From assembly GCA_018376905.1 (NCBI GenBank), contig JAHAAK010000023.1:1-38660 (forward strand): a DNA stretch of 38,660 nt. Direction: 5' to 3'. Under the pieces are notes generated by a model that saw only the letters and a list, made by a program, of their open reading frames with translations, was not told the DNA's origin and made no database searches. The DNA comes from Collinsella sp. (lineage in GTDB: Bacteria > Actinomycetota > Coriobacteriia > Coriobacteriales > Coriobacteriaceae). Below, in pieces: positions 7,000-15,167 of the stretch (within the stretch, counting starts at the first letter, position 1; the number at the start of each line of letters is the position of its first letter). The position numbers and the translations under genes are program-made.

Positions 7000-8628
7000 C
7001 TAACCTCGAGCTTCTTCAAGCATCTGCTTGGCATGCGCAAGACTTGCCTCCGATTGGTCGCCGCTGAGCATGCGGGCAATCTCGGCAGTGCGAGCATCCC
7101 CAGCCACCTCATCCAGATGCGTCTGGGGAACGTCGCCGGGCTCTTTACTGACCACGTAGTGCTTGTCGGCCATAACCGCAACCTGCGCCAGGTGTGTTAC
7201 GACGATGACCTGATGCGTGGCGGCAAGATCGGCCAGCACACCAGCAAGAGCGCGGGCCGTGGAGCCGCCGACACCAGCATCGACCTCGTCAAACACCAGC
7301 GTATCGACACCGTCCGCGTTACCGAGGACAACCTTACTTGCCAACATGACGCGGCTGAGCTCGCCGCCCGACGCAATGCGGCGCAGGGGACGTGGCGTCA
7401 AGCCGGCACCGCTGCGGTATAGCAGCTCGTAGCTCGAAGGACCAACGGGCGTCCACTCAGCACGGGGAAGATCGCGCGACTCCCAGACGAGCTCGGCACT
7501 ACCCATCTCCAAGCGCGCCATCTGGCGGCCAACCTCGTGGCAGAAGCGCGGGGCCGCCGTATTGCGAGCGCGCTTAAGTGCCTTGGCAGCGGCAAACAAC
7601 TCGCGCTCGGCGCTCCCGAGTGCCTCACGCGCCTTTTTGATCTGCTCATCGCCATCATCGACCAGGGACAGCAGTTCTTGCGAGCGATCGCGCATGGCAA
7701 AAACATCGTCCATAGTGGGACCCCACTGACGCAACAGACCCTTGAGGTCGGAATACCGCTCACGCATGCGAGCAAGCTCGCGCGGGTCGAAGGCGACGCC
7801 ATCGCGATAGGAACGAAGCTCGTTCGCGCAATCCTCAAGGGAGATACAGGCATCCGAAAGCGCATCGGCAATGTCGCCCAGCTTGCGATCGACGGCAGCC
7901 ATACGGGAAAGCTCTGCCACGGCACTGTTCACGGCATCGAGCGCTCCCCCTTCGGCAGCAAGCGATGCATGGGCATCATTGGCCGTGGCAACCAGTACCT
8001 CGGCATGTTCGGAGCGCGGCAGCAGTTCCTCGAGTTCCTCATACTCGCCCGGTTTGGGGTCGACCTCGCCGATGCGCTCGAGCGCAAAGCGCGCCTCCTC
8101 GACGCGGCTCCCCTGCGCACGCGAGGCCTCTTCAACACGTCGAACCTCCTTGGCGGCAGCACGCGATGCCTTAAAGCAGGCGCGGTACGCATCCAGCGCC
8201 TCGAGCGCAGAGCGTCCCGCCCACGCATCAACCATCGCAACGTGATGCGCCGGATCGAGCAAGCGTTGGTGCTCGTGCTGGCCGCACAAATCCATCATCA
8301 CGCCAACGCGCTCCGAAAGCTCGCGCACGCTGGCGATGCGGCCGTCAATCTTGACGCGGCTGCGACCCTCGGCAGAAAGGCTGCGCTGCACGGTAAAGCC
8401 CTCCGCGTCGTGTGGGCCGTCAAACAGGCGCGCCTCGACGCTCGCCAGCGCCTCGCCCTCACGCACCGTCGACGAATCCGCGCGCTCGCCCAAAATAAGC
8501 TTGAGCGCCGAGAGCAGCGCAGTCTTGCCGGCGCCGGTCTCACCGGTCAGGACAGTCAGGCCGGCACTCGGCACCAGCGTCGCCTCGCGAATGAGTGCAA
8601 TGTTAGAAACCTGCAGCTCATCGATCAT
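7000..8628 (-). CDS. recN: DNA repair protein RecN
   Basis: SMC-like ATPase involved in recombinational repair of double-strand breaks. The 542 aa match the family length. Walker A is GETGAGKT (29-36), the ABC signature is SGGELS (420-425), and Walker B is TLVFDE, with the Asp-Glu near 447-448. The middle third is charged and alpha-helical, as expected for the short coiled coil. The ATG overlaps the end of nadK by 11 bases, which indicates translational coupling. It is the last gene of the efp-to-recN cluster. Confidence 0.96.
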   Translation of the reverse strand: MIDELQVSNIALIREATLVPSAGLTVLTGETGAGKTALLSALKLILGERADSSTVREGEALASVEARLFDGPHDAEGFTVQRSLSAEGRSRVKIDGRIASVRELSERVGVMMDLCGQHEHQRLLDPAHHVAMVDAWAGRSALEALDAYRACFKASRAAAKEVRRVEEASRAQGSRVEEARFALERIGEVDPKPGEYEELEELLPRSEHAEVLVATANDAHASLAAEGGALDAVNSAVAELSRMAAVDRKLGDIADALSDACISLEDCANELRSYRDGVAFDPRELARMRERYSDLKGLLRQWGPTMDDVFAMRDRSQELLSLVDDGDEQIKKAREALGSAERELFAAAKALKRARNTAAPRFCHEVGRQMARLEMGSAELVWESRDLPRAEWTPVGPSSYELLYRSGAGLTPRPLRRIASGGELSRVMLASKVVLGNADGVDTLVFDEVDAGVGGSTARALAGVLADLAATHQVIVVTHLAQVAVMADKHYVVSKEPGDVPQTHLDEVAGDARTAEIARMLSGDQSEASLAHAKQMLEEARG

Positions 8629-9478
8629 GACGGACTCCGTAGAATACGCGGCTCACCGAGTTATAGAAGCTCTCGGGGCCGTAATCCAGCAGCAGCACAT
8701 CGCCGGGCCCACGACGCACCGCCACGCTCTCAACGGTGCCATCACAGGTAATAAACTGCCCATCGATAGCGATCGCCGGAACGCTCGGACGGTCATCAGA
8801 CATAAAGATTTCGACGACATCACTCGGCGAAGTCAAGAAGGCACGGGCCTGAATGGTGTGCGGCGCAATGGGTACGCAGACCATGCCCGTATAGTCGGGG
8901 CTCACGATGGGGCCACCGGCACTGAGCGCGTAACCCGTAGAACCAGTCGCCGTGGACACGACCACGCCGTCGCCACGCAGTCGATCGATATGGTGGCCCG
9001 ACACCGTGATGTCGAACTCAACCATATCGGACAGGGGGCCGCGCGTGAGCGCCATGTCGTTCAGGGCGAAAGTGCGCACGACATCCTTCGTACCGTCTTC
9101 GCGCACGGACACGATATCCGCGGCGATGGTAGCGCGACGGCTCACGTGCAGCTCACCGGACAGGGCGTCGCTCACGACCTGCAGAATGTCGCGCTCCTCG
9201 GGACTCGCAGCAGTTAAAAAGCCCAGGTGACCATAGGAAAGACCGAGGATAGGAATCTCACGATGGTTGAGGATGCGGGCAGCGCGCAGCAACGTGCCGT
9301 CGCCGCCGAGCGTAATGACCAGATCGGAGCCGTCAATATCAGGCGTGCTCTGAATCTTGGATCGCTGGTCGGCAGCCCATGCGACCTCATAGCCCTGACG
9401 AGTGAGCCAAAGCTCGAGCATCAGGCCGCTCTCGACCGCCTCTTGCTTGTAGTAATTGGGAACCAGAAAGACCTTCAT
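8618..9478 (-). CDS. nadK: NAD kinase
   Basis: Phosphorylates NAD to NADP in the cytoplasm. The 286-aa protein has the GGDGT motif (58-62), the conserved ATGSTGYALSAGGPI stretch in the C-terminal domain and the NDMAL segment typical of the family. The ATG overlaps the tlyA stop by 4 bases and its own 3' end overlaps recN by 11 bases. The tlyA-nadK-recN order is common in Gram-positive bacteria and actinobacteria. Confidence 0.96.
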   Translation of the reverse strand: MKVFLVPNYYKQEAVESGLMLELWLTRQGYEVAWAADQRSKIQSTPDIDGSDLVITLGGDGTLLRAARILNHREIPILGLSYGHLGFLTAASPEERDILQVVSDALSGELHVSRRATIAADIVSVREDGTKDVVRTFALNDMALTRGPLSDMVEFDITVSGHHIDRLRGDGVVVSTATGSTGYALSAGGPIVSPDYTGMVCVPIAPHTIQARAFLTSPSDVVEIFMSDDRPSVPAIAIDGQFITCDGTVESVAVRRGPGDVLLLDYGPESFYNSVSRVFYGVRHDR

Positions 9479-10287
9479 AGCGTTGCAGCTTTCTCGCTCA
9501 TAACCGATACCTGGGATTGCAGCTCGTCTTGCGAGCGGTCGCCAGATTCAAATCTAGTGCCGTACAGGAAAAACTCAACGTTGCCCTTGGCACCATGAAT
9601 GGGTGACACGCACACATCGACCGGGAACAGGCCCTTGGCGGCAAAGAGTTCAACCGCCGCCACGAGTGTATCGCGGCGCACGGCGGGATCGGACACAATA
9701 CCGCCCTCGCCCACCAGCGCCGCCGGAGCCTCAAACTGCGGCTTTACGAGCGTGCAGAATGCACCCGTAGGAGCCAGGCAGGCCAGTACCGCATCGATAA
9801 TGTTCGCGATGCTGGTAAACGAGACATCACACACAGCCAGGTCGATGGTGCCGGCATAGCCAAGCTCAGGCAGCTGCGTCACGTTTGTGCGCTCATGCAG
9901 CGTCACGCGATCGTCCTGACGCAATGACCAATCGAACTGGGCGCGACCCACGTCCACCGAGACAACGGTCGCAGCGCCGCGCTTGAGCAGGCAATCAGTA
10001 AAGCCGCCCGTGGAGCAGCCCACATCGAGGCAAGCAAGGTCCGTCGGATCAATCCCAAACGCATCGAGCGCGCCCTCGAGCTTGAGCCCGCCGCGCCCAA
10101 CATACGGGATGCGCCCCTTAACGTGCAGTGGCAGGCCCGGCGTCACCTTGAGCCCCGGGGAGGTCAAACGCTCACCGCCACTCGAAACCAAGCCGGCCAT
10201 AAGAGTGCGAAGGGCATCCGCGCGATCGGCGCAGATGCCCTGTGAAATCAGTTCGTCATCGAGACGCACGCGTTTCATGAATGCCAT
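9475..10287 (-). CDS. tlyA: TlyA-family rRNA (cytidine-2'-O)-methyltransferase
   Basis: An S4 RNA-binding domain (about residues 5-65, RLDDELISQG) is followed by an FtsJ/RrmJ-like Rossmann methyltransferase with the SAM-binding stretch LDVGCSTGGFTDCLL. Family members methylate 16S and/or 23S rRNA at cytidine 2'-O positions; the old name 'hemolysin' is misleading. About 270 aa, normal length. The ATG at 10287 overlaps the xseB stop (TGATG), suggesting coupling; a second ATG at 10278 (MKRVRLDD) fits the family start equally well, and neither has a strong ribosome site. The stop overlaps nadK by 4 bases. Confidence 0.93.
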   Translation of the reverse strand: MAFMKRVRLDDELISQGICADRADALRTLMAGLVSSGGERLTSPGLKVTPGLPLHVKGRIPYVGRGGLKLEGALDAFGIDPTDLACLDVGCSTGGFTDCLLKRGAATVVSVDVGRAQFDWSLRQDDRVTLHERTNVTQLPELGYAGTIDLAVCDVSFTSIANIIDAVLACLAPTGAFCTLVKPQFEAPAALVGEGGIVSDPAVRRDTLVAAVELFAAKGLFPVDVCVSPIHGAKGNVEFFLYGTRFESGDRSQDELQSQVSVMSEKAATL

Positions 10288-10553
10288 CAACCATTCGTAT
10301 CCGGGGATGCAGCCTGTCTATCTTGGGACTCGTTTGCCGCATCCTCATCGTATTCCTGCTCGAGCTTGTCGGCCTCACGCGGCGTCAGCTCAAACTTGTC
10401 GACCATATCGACCGCTCGGGAGCCCAGCTCAATCGCCTCGTCAAACAAATCGAGCGAACGCTCCAAGGACGTATCCTTGGAGCGAACGCTGGCGATGATC
10501 TGGTCCAGGCGATCCGAGATCTCATCGAAGTTGCGGACGGAACCCTCTGGCAT
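10287..10553 (-). CDS. xseB: Exodeoxyribonuclease VII small subunit
   Basis: An 88-aa protein with the XseB helical core (FDEISDRLDQIIASV, SLERSLDLFDEAIELG) and an acidic C-terminal tail of about 20 residues. The small subunit binds the large subunit XseA to form the single-strand nuclease. In many genomes xseA is directly upstream of xseB; here the upstream gene is nusB and no xseA lies in the window. It sits between nusB (gap 2 bases) and tlyA (1-base overlap). Confidence 0.9.
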   Translation of the reverse strand: MPEGSVRNFDEISDRLDQIIASVRSKDTSLERSLDLFDEAIELGSRAVDMVDKFELTPREADKLEQEYDEDAANESQDRQAASPDTNG

Positions 10554-10555
10554 GG

Positions 10556-11143
10556 CTACTCCTCGACGGAGTCGGCCTCGACGGCCCCAGCGGCGTCTGC
10601 ATCCTCGTCAAGTACACCGGCGGCAGCCTGAGCGGCAGCGACCTTGGCGGCAGCCTCGGCAGCCTGTGCCTCCTCGCGAGCGCGATCTTCGGCCAGCAGC
10701 TCTTGGTACAGGTCCTCGCCCGGCAGCTCCTCGCTGCGAGCGATCTTGCCCAGCACGCCGTTGACGAACGAAGCGGACTGGTCGGTGCCATAGGCCTTGG
10801 CAAGCTCGACGGCCTCGTTGATTACGATGGCGTCCGAGACCTCCTCGTCGGTGAGGAAACGCATCTCGTAAACGGCGATACGCAGCAGATTGCGGTCGGC
10901 ACCGGGCATGCGCATAAGATCCCAGTTCTTGGCAACGGAGCGCAGAGCGCAGTCAATGCGGTCGATATGCTCGTAGGCACCGCGGCACAGCTCCAGCGCA
11001 TAGGGGTCGAGGGGACCCTTCGAGATCAGGAAATCACCCTCGAGGACGCGCTCGAGCGGGCTGTCCGTGGCCTCGGCCTGGAACAGCAGCTGCAGCGCCT
11101 GACTGCGGGCAAGCGTACGCCCGCGATAAACCTTAAGGCTCAA
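10556..11143 (-). CDS. nusB: Transcription antitermination factor NusB with C-terminal extension
   Basis: All-helical RNA-binding factor that works with NusE/S10 at boxA in rRNA antitermination. The core, about residues 1-148, carries the family signatures RSQALQLLFQAE, LLRIAVYEMRFL and INEAVELAKAYG...FVNGVLGKI. The remaining 45 or so residues are rich in Ala, Glu and Asp and predicted helical or disordered; most NusB proteins end soon after the core. Three bases after the asp23-type gene and 2 bases before xseB. Confidence 0.94.
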   Translation of the reverse strand: MSLKVYRGRTLARSQALQLLFQAEATDSPLERVLEGDFLISKGPLDPYALELCRGAYEHIDRIDCALRSVAKNWDLMRMPGADRNLLRIAVYEMRFLTDEEVSDAIVINEAVELAKAYGTDQSASFVNGVLGKIARSEELPGEDLYQELLAEDRAREEAQAAEAAAKVAAAQAAAGVLDEDADAAGAVEADSVEE

Positions 11144-11146
11144 AGG

Positions 11147-11509
11147 TTACTCCTTGGGGAAAACGAGACCGTCGATGCAAACGTCAACGCGCTCGACCTC
11201 GACGCCCACCTGGGCATCGATGGCGGCGACCACGGCGGCGCGAACAGCCTCGGCAAGTTTCTTGAACGGATAGCCAAAGAACACCACGACACGCACGGTG
11301 AGTGCGAGCTTGTCGCCGACGACCTCGGCCTCGACCGCCGGCTCGGAAGCCGGAGCCTTGGACGAGAGCATCATGGAGACAAGGTTTGTGGCAAGGTCCT
11401 TGACGCCAACGGAGGCGATGCCCTCGACATCGGACACGGCGCGCGAGACGATGGCGGTCAGAACATCGGGCGAAATGCCGATGCCGTCAATCTTGATTTC
11501 CTGGGGCAT
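11147..11509 (-). CDS. Asp23/Gls24 family protein
   Basis: A 120-aa protein of the Asp23/Gls24 (alkaline shock, YqhY) family, recognised by SPDVLTAIVSRAVSDVEGIASVGV and the C-terminal ...FGYPFKKLAEAVRAAV segment. Family members are linked to envelope stress or, for YqhY, acetyl-CoA carboxylase control, but the biochemical role is not settled. ATG at 11509 has AGGAGG just upstream. The location between efp and nusB matches yqhY-nusB gene order in Bacillus. Confidence 0.88.
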   Translation of the reverse strand: MPQEIKIDGIGISPDVLTAIVSRAVSDVEGIASVGVKDLATNLVSMMLSSKAPASEPAVEAEVVGDKLALTVRVVVFFGYPFKKLAEAVRAAVVAAIDAQVGVEVERVDVCIDGLVFPKE

Positions 11510-11533
11510 GAGTCCTCCTAGAAGAGTTGGTTG

Positions 11534-12097
11534 CTAGACGCGGGAGACGAACTTGCCGTCGCGGGTGTCAACCTTGATGACCTCGCCCTCGTTGAGGTAC
11601 ATGGGGACCTGGATGACAGCGCCGGTGTCAATCGTGGCCGGCTTGGTGGAACCCTGGACGGTGTCGCCCTTAAAGCCCGGGTCGGTCTGGACGATGGTGG
11701 TCTCGATGAACATCGGCGGAGTCACGCCCATGAGCTCATCGTCGGCGAAGAGCAGCTGGCAGATGTCGTTCTCGCGCAGCCACTTGGAGTTCTCGCCCAC
11801 CATGTCCTCGGGAACGGGAACCTGCTCATAGGTCTCGTTGTCCATGAAGATGTAGTCGGCGCCATCGTTGTAGAGGTACTGGAACTCACGGGTGGTGAGC
11901 ATGACGCTCTCGAACTTGGTGCCGGCGTTGCAGGTGTTCTCGACGACGCGGCCGCTCTTGATGTCGCGGGTCTTGTAGCGCACAAACGCGCCACCCTTGC
12001 CCGGCTTGACATGCTGGAACTCGACGATGGTGTAGACCTTGTCCTTAATGCGGAGACCGAGGCCGTTCTTGAAGTCGGCGGTAGAAATGGTAGGCAT
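11534..12097 (-). CDS. efp: Elongation factor P
   Basis: Ribosome-binding factor that relieves stalling at polyproline stretches. At 187 aa with the three-domain layout, it carries HVKPGKGGAF with Lys34 at the loop tip. No EF-P modifying enzyme (EpmA/EarP/YmfI) is visible in the window. ATG at 12097 is chosen over the longer frame because AAAGG lies just upstream and MPTISTADFKNG is the family start. First gene of the efp-to-recN cluster, with a TATAAT at 12155-12160 upstream. Confidence 0.96.
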   Translation of the reverse strand: MPTISTADFKNGLGLRIKDKVYTIVEFQHVKPGKGGAFVRYKTRDIKSGRVVENTCNAGTKFESVMLTTREFQYLYNDGADYIFMDNETYEQVPVPEDMVGENSKWLRENDICQLLFADDELMGVTPPMFIETTIVQTDPGFKGDTVQGSTKPATIDTGAVIQVPMYLNEGEVIKVDTRDGKFVSRV

Positions 12098-12154
12098 AGC
12101 GACCTTTCTTGTTATGGGCAGAACGCACAAGCGTCCAAATTACATACGACCGAA

Positions 12155-12160
12155 ATTATA
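12155..12160 (-). promoter_or_regulatory. Candidate -10 box for efp
   Basis: A perfect TATAAT on the minus strand, 58 bases before the efp start and just after the terminator of the upstream gene. No clear -35 hexamer is seen at 16-18 bases. Confidence 0.5.
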
Positions 12161-12191
12161 CACTTGCAGACGGCGCCTGCAGCGAGCGCAT

Positions 12192-12235
12192 AAAAAGAGG
12201 ACGCGGGGCGCCCGAATTGTTCCGGACGCCCCGCC
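12192..12235 (-). terminator. Terminator of the M24 peptidase gene
   Basis: On the minus strand a GC-rich stem of about 11 bp (GCGGGGCG-CCG with CGG-CGCCCCGC, one mismatch) is followed after six bases by TTTTT. It lies just after the peptidase stop and before the efp promoter. Confidence 0.75.
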
Positions 12236-12256
12236 CCAAAAATCTATCGAAATGGG

Positions 12257-13387
12257 CTAGCAATCGATGACGTGCAGGTCGTGCGGGGTCTTGGTGAAGG
12301 GCTCGTAGCCGTTCTCGGTGACCACGCCGTAGTCCTCCAGACGCACGCCGCCCACACCGGGCAGATACACGCCGGGCTCCATGGTGATAACCGAGCCGAC
12401 CTCGATGGTGTTCTTGCTGCGGTTGAAGTTGGGCAGCTCATGGATGTCGATGCCCACGCCGTGACCCAGACCATGGTTGTAATAATCGCCATAGCCGGCA
12501 TCGCCGATAATCTTCTTGGAAAGCTTGAAAATGTCGTTGCCCTCGACGCCCGGATGGATGGCAGCGACGCACTCCTCATGCGTGCGGCGCACGAGTGCGT
12601 ACAGGTCCCGCTGCTCCTGCGTAGGCTCGCCCATCACGACGGTGCGCGTCATGTCGGAACGATAATCGCAGTAGCCCGCGCCGTAATCCATGAGAACGAA
12701 ATCGCCCTTCTCGATGACACGGTCGCTCGGGACGGCATGCGGGTTGGCGGTGTTGGGACCGCTCGCCACGATGGAGCCGAAGGCAAGGCTGTCGGCGCCG
12801 TTGGCGAACATAAAGTTCTCGAGCTCGTTGCGAACCTGCTTCTCGGTCATACCAGGCTTAATAAAGCCGAGCATGTGCTGGAAGGCGGCGTCGGTGATCG
12901 ACTGTGCGTGGCGCATGAGCTCGATCTCCTCGGCATCCTTGATGGCGCGCATCTTGCGGATGTCGTCGTGCATCAGCGGCAGCATGCAGGCGACGGAGCG
13001 GTCCTCCAGGCCGCGCTGAATGCCCTGGTAGAAATTAATCTGCATATCATCCTCGACAGCGCAGACACGGCACTTGTTGGCCGCGATCTTGCCGGCGACC
13101 CAACCGGGGATGGTGCCCTCGTCCATGTCGTAGACCCAGGGGCTGCCGGCGGGCGTGTTCTCCTCAAAGCTGTTGAGGTAGCGCGAGTCGGTGTGGAACA
13201 GGCACTGGTCGACCGTAATAAACGCAGCGTGCGGGAACTCGAAGGTGTAGTCGAAGACGCCCTTCACGCCCGTGAGCCAACGAAGGTTAGCCTCGTCGCG
13301 CACCACGATGGCATCGTAGCCACGCTCGACCATCAGGGCACGGACACGCTCGATACGACCGGCAGGACCGGCAGCAAACTCAGACAT
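12257..13387 (-). CDS. M24 family metallopeptidase (Xaa-Pro aminopeptidase/dipeptidase)
   Basis: Cytoplasmic dinuclear-metal peptidase that cleaves X-Pro bonds. The N-terminal creatinase-like domain is about residues 10-145; the C-terminal pita-bread domain has the full ligand set: Asp234 and Asp245 (DYGAGYCDYRSDMTRT), His309 (HGLGHGVG), Glu337 (TMEPGVY) and Glu351 (RLEDYG). Length 376 aa fits both PepQ- and PepP-like proteins, so I give no symbol. ATG at 13387 has AAAGGA upstream. Together with EF-P downstream it handles proline-related tasks, a neighbourhood seen in many Gram-positive genomes, although a terminator separates them. Confidence 0.93.
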   Translation of the reverse strand: MSEFAAGPAGRIERVRALMVERGYDAIVVRDEANLRWLTGVKGVFDYTFEFPHAAFITVDQCLFHTDSRYLNSFEENTPAGSPWVYDMDEGTIPGWVAGKIAANKCRVCAVEDDMQINFYQGIQRGLEDRSVACMLPLMHDDIRKMRAIKDAEEIELMRHAQSITDAAFQHMLGFIKPGMTEKQVRNELENFMFANGADSLAFGSIVASGPNTANPHAVPSDRVIEKGDFVLMDYGAGYCDYRSDMTRTVVMGEPTQEQRDLYALVRRTHEECVAAIHPGVEGNDIFKLSKKIIGDAGYGDYYNHGLGHGVGIDIHELPNFNRSKNTIEVGSVITMEPGVYLPGVGGVRLEDYGVVTENGYEPFTKTPHDLHVIDC

Positions 13388-13445
13388 GCAGTTTCCTTTC
13401 TTGTTGTCTCTATATAGACGGGACGGGTCTCAACCGAACGACGGA

Positions 13446-13457
13446 ATCGCATGCGAT
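13446..13457. promoter_or_regulatory. Palindrome upstream of the M24 peptidase gene
   Basis: ATCGCATGCGAT is a perfect 12-base palindrome with flanking symmetry to about 18 bases. It lies between a possible -35 (TTGACA at 13508-13513, minus strand) / -10 (TATCAT at 13488-13493, spacing only 14) and the start codon. It could be an operator or leader hairpin. The promoter reading is weak. Confidence 0.35.
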
Positions 13458-13519
13458 CCGCAACCGATTGAAAACCCGCCCCTCAACATGATACGAAAGA
13501 CGATGGATGTCAATAAATC

Positions 13520-14629
13520 TTAGAGAAGTTCTTTGCGAGAAGCCAAGTAGGCGTGAACATGGCGCTCAAGAACCTCGTCCTCAACGCTCGTTAGACGAAT
13601 GGCGCCGAGTGCCGCGGGCAGCGGCAACATGCTACGGTTTGAGCGGGCAAACTGTTGTCTGCGGAACTCCTCGATATATGCGGCAGGCTCCAGATCGAAA
13701 GCAAGTTCCTCGATACCAAAGTCCTCCAGGCAGTCATCGACCTCAAAGACGTAATCGATATCGAAGTCGCAGGCATCGTGGGCTAGGCGCGCCTCAAAGC
13801 GCATGCCCTCGGACAACAGCTGATAGGCAGGGACCTGCGAAGCGGCATCGCCCAAGCAGGTGCGCAGGGTGCGCTCCCCCGTCTTGCCAAAATCGAGCGC
13901 ATGGCGGGCGCTCGGGTTCGTGGCCATCAGTACGTCCTTACGGGCAGTCTGAGACCATTGGACGGCATTGACGAGCGCGACCTCCTCGCCCGCGAGAATC
14001 TCGGGGACGGTCTCAGTAAACTGATTCCAGCGTGACTTGCTGCTCGAAAGCATGGTGCCAACAAGTACCACATAGCCGAGCTTGAGGTCCTCGGAGTCCG
14101 CCTCGCGAACAAGGTCGAGGTCGCACACGACCAAGCCCGGCTCGGGACGGAACGCGATGGCGGAAAGCGCATTGGCCGACGAGGCGACGAGCGGCTTCAT
14201 GGTCGTCGCGACCGTGAGCATGGCGTCGAAGGTCGTCGGCAGCAAGGCGCACTCGGTTCGGCCACACCACTGGTTGGCGCACCAGCTAACAACCGAGCAG
14301 GTTGCGGCATCGCCAACGGCGACAACCAGATCGTCGCAGGTAATGCCGTTGGCAGACAAGGCGCCAAAGATAGCATCGGCATCGGCCAGCGTGGCACCAG
14401 CAGGCGAAACCTCAAGGGAGAACTGCGACACGGCAAAACCGGCGTCGACCAGCGCATGCTCGACGACCTCATCAAAACGTTCTGACGAGGCGGAGTTCCA
14501 AACCACCATCGCGCGCTTAGGCTTGCCCACAGCCGAGGCAAACATACGCGACAGCTCATCGAACGCGCCCAATCCGACACGGACATCGACGCTGCGGTTT
14601 TGGAAATTGATCAGTTGGCGGCGAATCAT
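13520..14629 (-). CDS. Degenerate 3-dehydroquinate synthase homologue (AroB fold)
   Basis: A 369-aa protein that follows AroB along its length: DDLVVAVGDAATCSVV, then LLPTTFDAMLTV, then GLVVCDLDLV align with the NAD-binding, PTT and VVDLD segments. The key residues are not kept. The GGGVVGD loop is GDAATCS, DSSVGGKT is replaced, and the three metal-ligand motifs are gone: Glu of GLAEVIK (here GYVVLVG), His of LNFGHTFGH (here LDFGKTGER) and His of HGEAV (here SEGMRFEA). It is therefore unlikely to make dehydroquinate. The frame is open and normal in length, so a retained protein of changed function is more likely than a fresh pseudogene. ATG overlaps aroK by 4 bases. Confidence 0.85.
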   Translation of the reverse strand: MIRRQLINFQNRSVDVRVGLGAFDELSRMFASAVGKPKRAMVVWNSASSERFDEVVEHALVDAGFAVSQFSLEVSPAGATLADADAIFGALSANGITCDDLVVAVGDAATCSVVSWCANQWCGRTECALLPTTFDAMLTVATTMKPLVASSANALSAIAFRPEPGLVVCDLDLVREADSEDLKLGYVVLVGTMLSSSKSRWNQFTETVPEILAGEEVALVNAVQWSQTARKDVLMATNPSARHALDFGKTGERTLRTCLGDAASQVPAYQLLSEGMRFEARLAHDACDFDIDYVFEVDDCLEDFGIEELAFDLEPAAYIEEFRRQQFARSNRSMLPLPAALGAIRLTSVEDEVLERHVHAYLASRKELL

Positions 14630-15159
14630 AGCAGTCCACGCTCCAAAAGCATCTCGGCACAAAGGTAGGAAACGTCCTCGAAGGACTTGTTGCGAATATC
14701 AAGGGTAATATCGGCGGCCTGGCGATACAGCGGACGGCGATGCTCAAACAAGCGCGCGGCATGCTCGGGCGAGCGGAAATCGGGGCGCGTGTCGGACCGA
14801 CGAATCTGGCGAATCGAATCCTCAAAGTCGCCCTCGAGGTACACGCACGTACCCATTTCGTGCATCAGCTCAATATTCACCGGCGTCTCGACGATACCGC
14901 CACCGCACGAAACCAACAGGCTGCGCTCGCTTTGGAGCGAACGGAGCGCCGAGGTCTCGAGCTCGCGAAAACGATCCTCACCCTCGGTCTCAAAAATCTC
15001 GGTTACCGACTTGCCGCAACGGCGGACGACTAGGCGGTCGGTATCGATAAAACGCCGCTTGAACATAGTGCCGACGTTGCGCGCGAGCGTCGATTTGCCC
15101 GCGCCCAAAAAGCCGATAAAGAAGATATGGTCGCAGCCGTGTTTGGTGTGCTGGGACAT
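14626..15159 (-). CDS. aroK: Shikimate kinase
   Basis: Phosphorylates shikimate at O3 with ATP in the chorismate pathway. The 177-aa protein has Walker A GFLGAGKST (16-24), the shikimate-binding Asp in DTDRLV, the EIFETEGEDRFRELE segment, CGGGIV and the C-terminal RRPLYRQAAD, which together form an intact-looking active site. It lies 8 bases after the yqeG-type gene and overlaps the AroB-like gene by 4 bases (ATGA). aroK-aroB order is conserved in actinobacteria, which makes the decayed AroB neighbour notable. No other shikimate-pathway gene is in the window. Confidence 0.9.
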   Translation of the reverse strand: MSQHTKHGCDHIFFIGFLGAGKSTLARNVGTMFKRRFIDTDRLVVRRCGKSVTEIFETEGEDRFRELETSALRSLQSERSLLVSCGGGIVETPVNIELMHEMGTCVYLEGDFEDSIRQIRRSDTRPDFRSPEHAARLFEHRRPLYRQAADITLDIRNKSFEDVSYLCAEMLLERGLL

Positions 15160-15167
15160 GACGAGAC

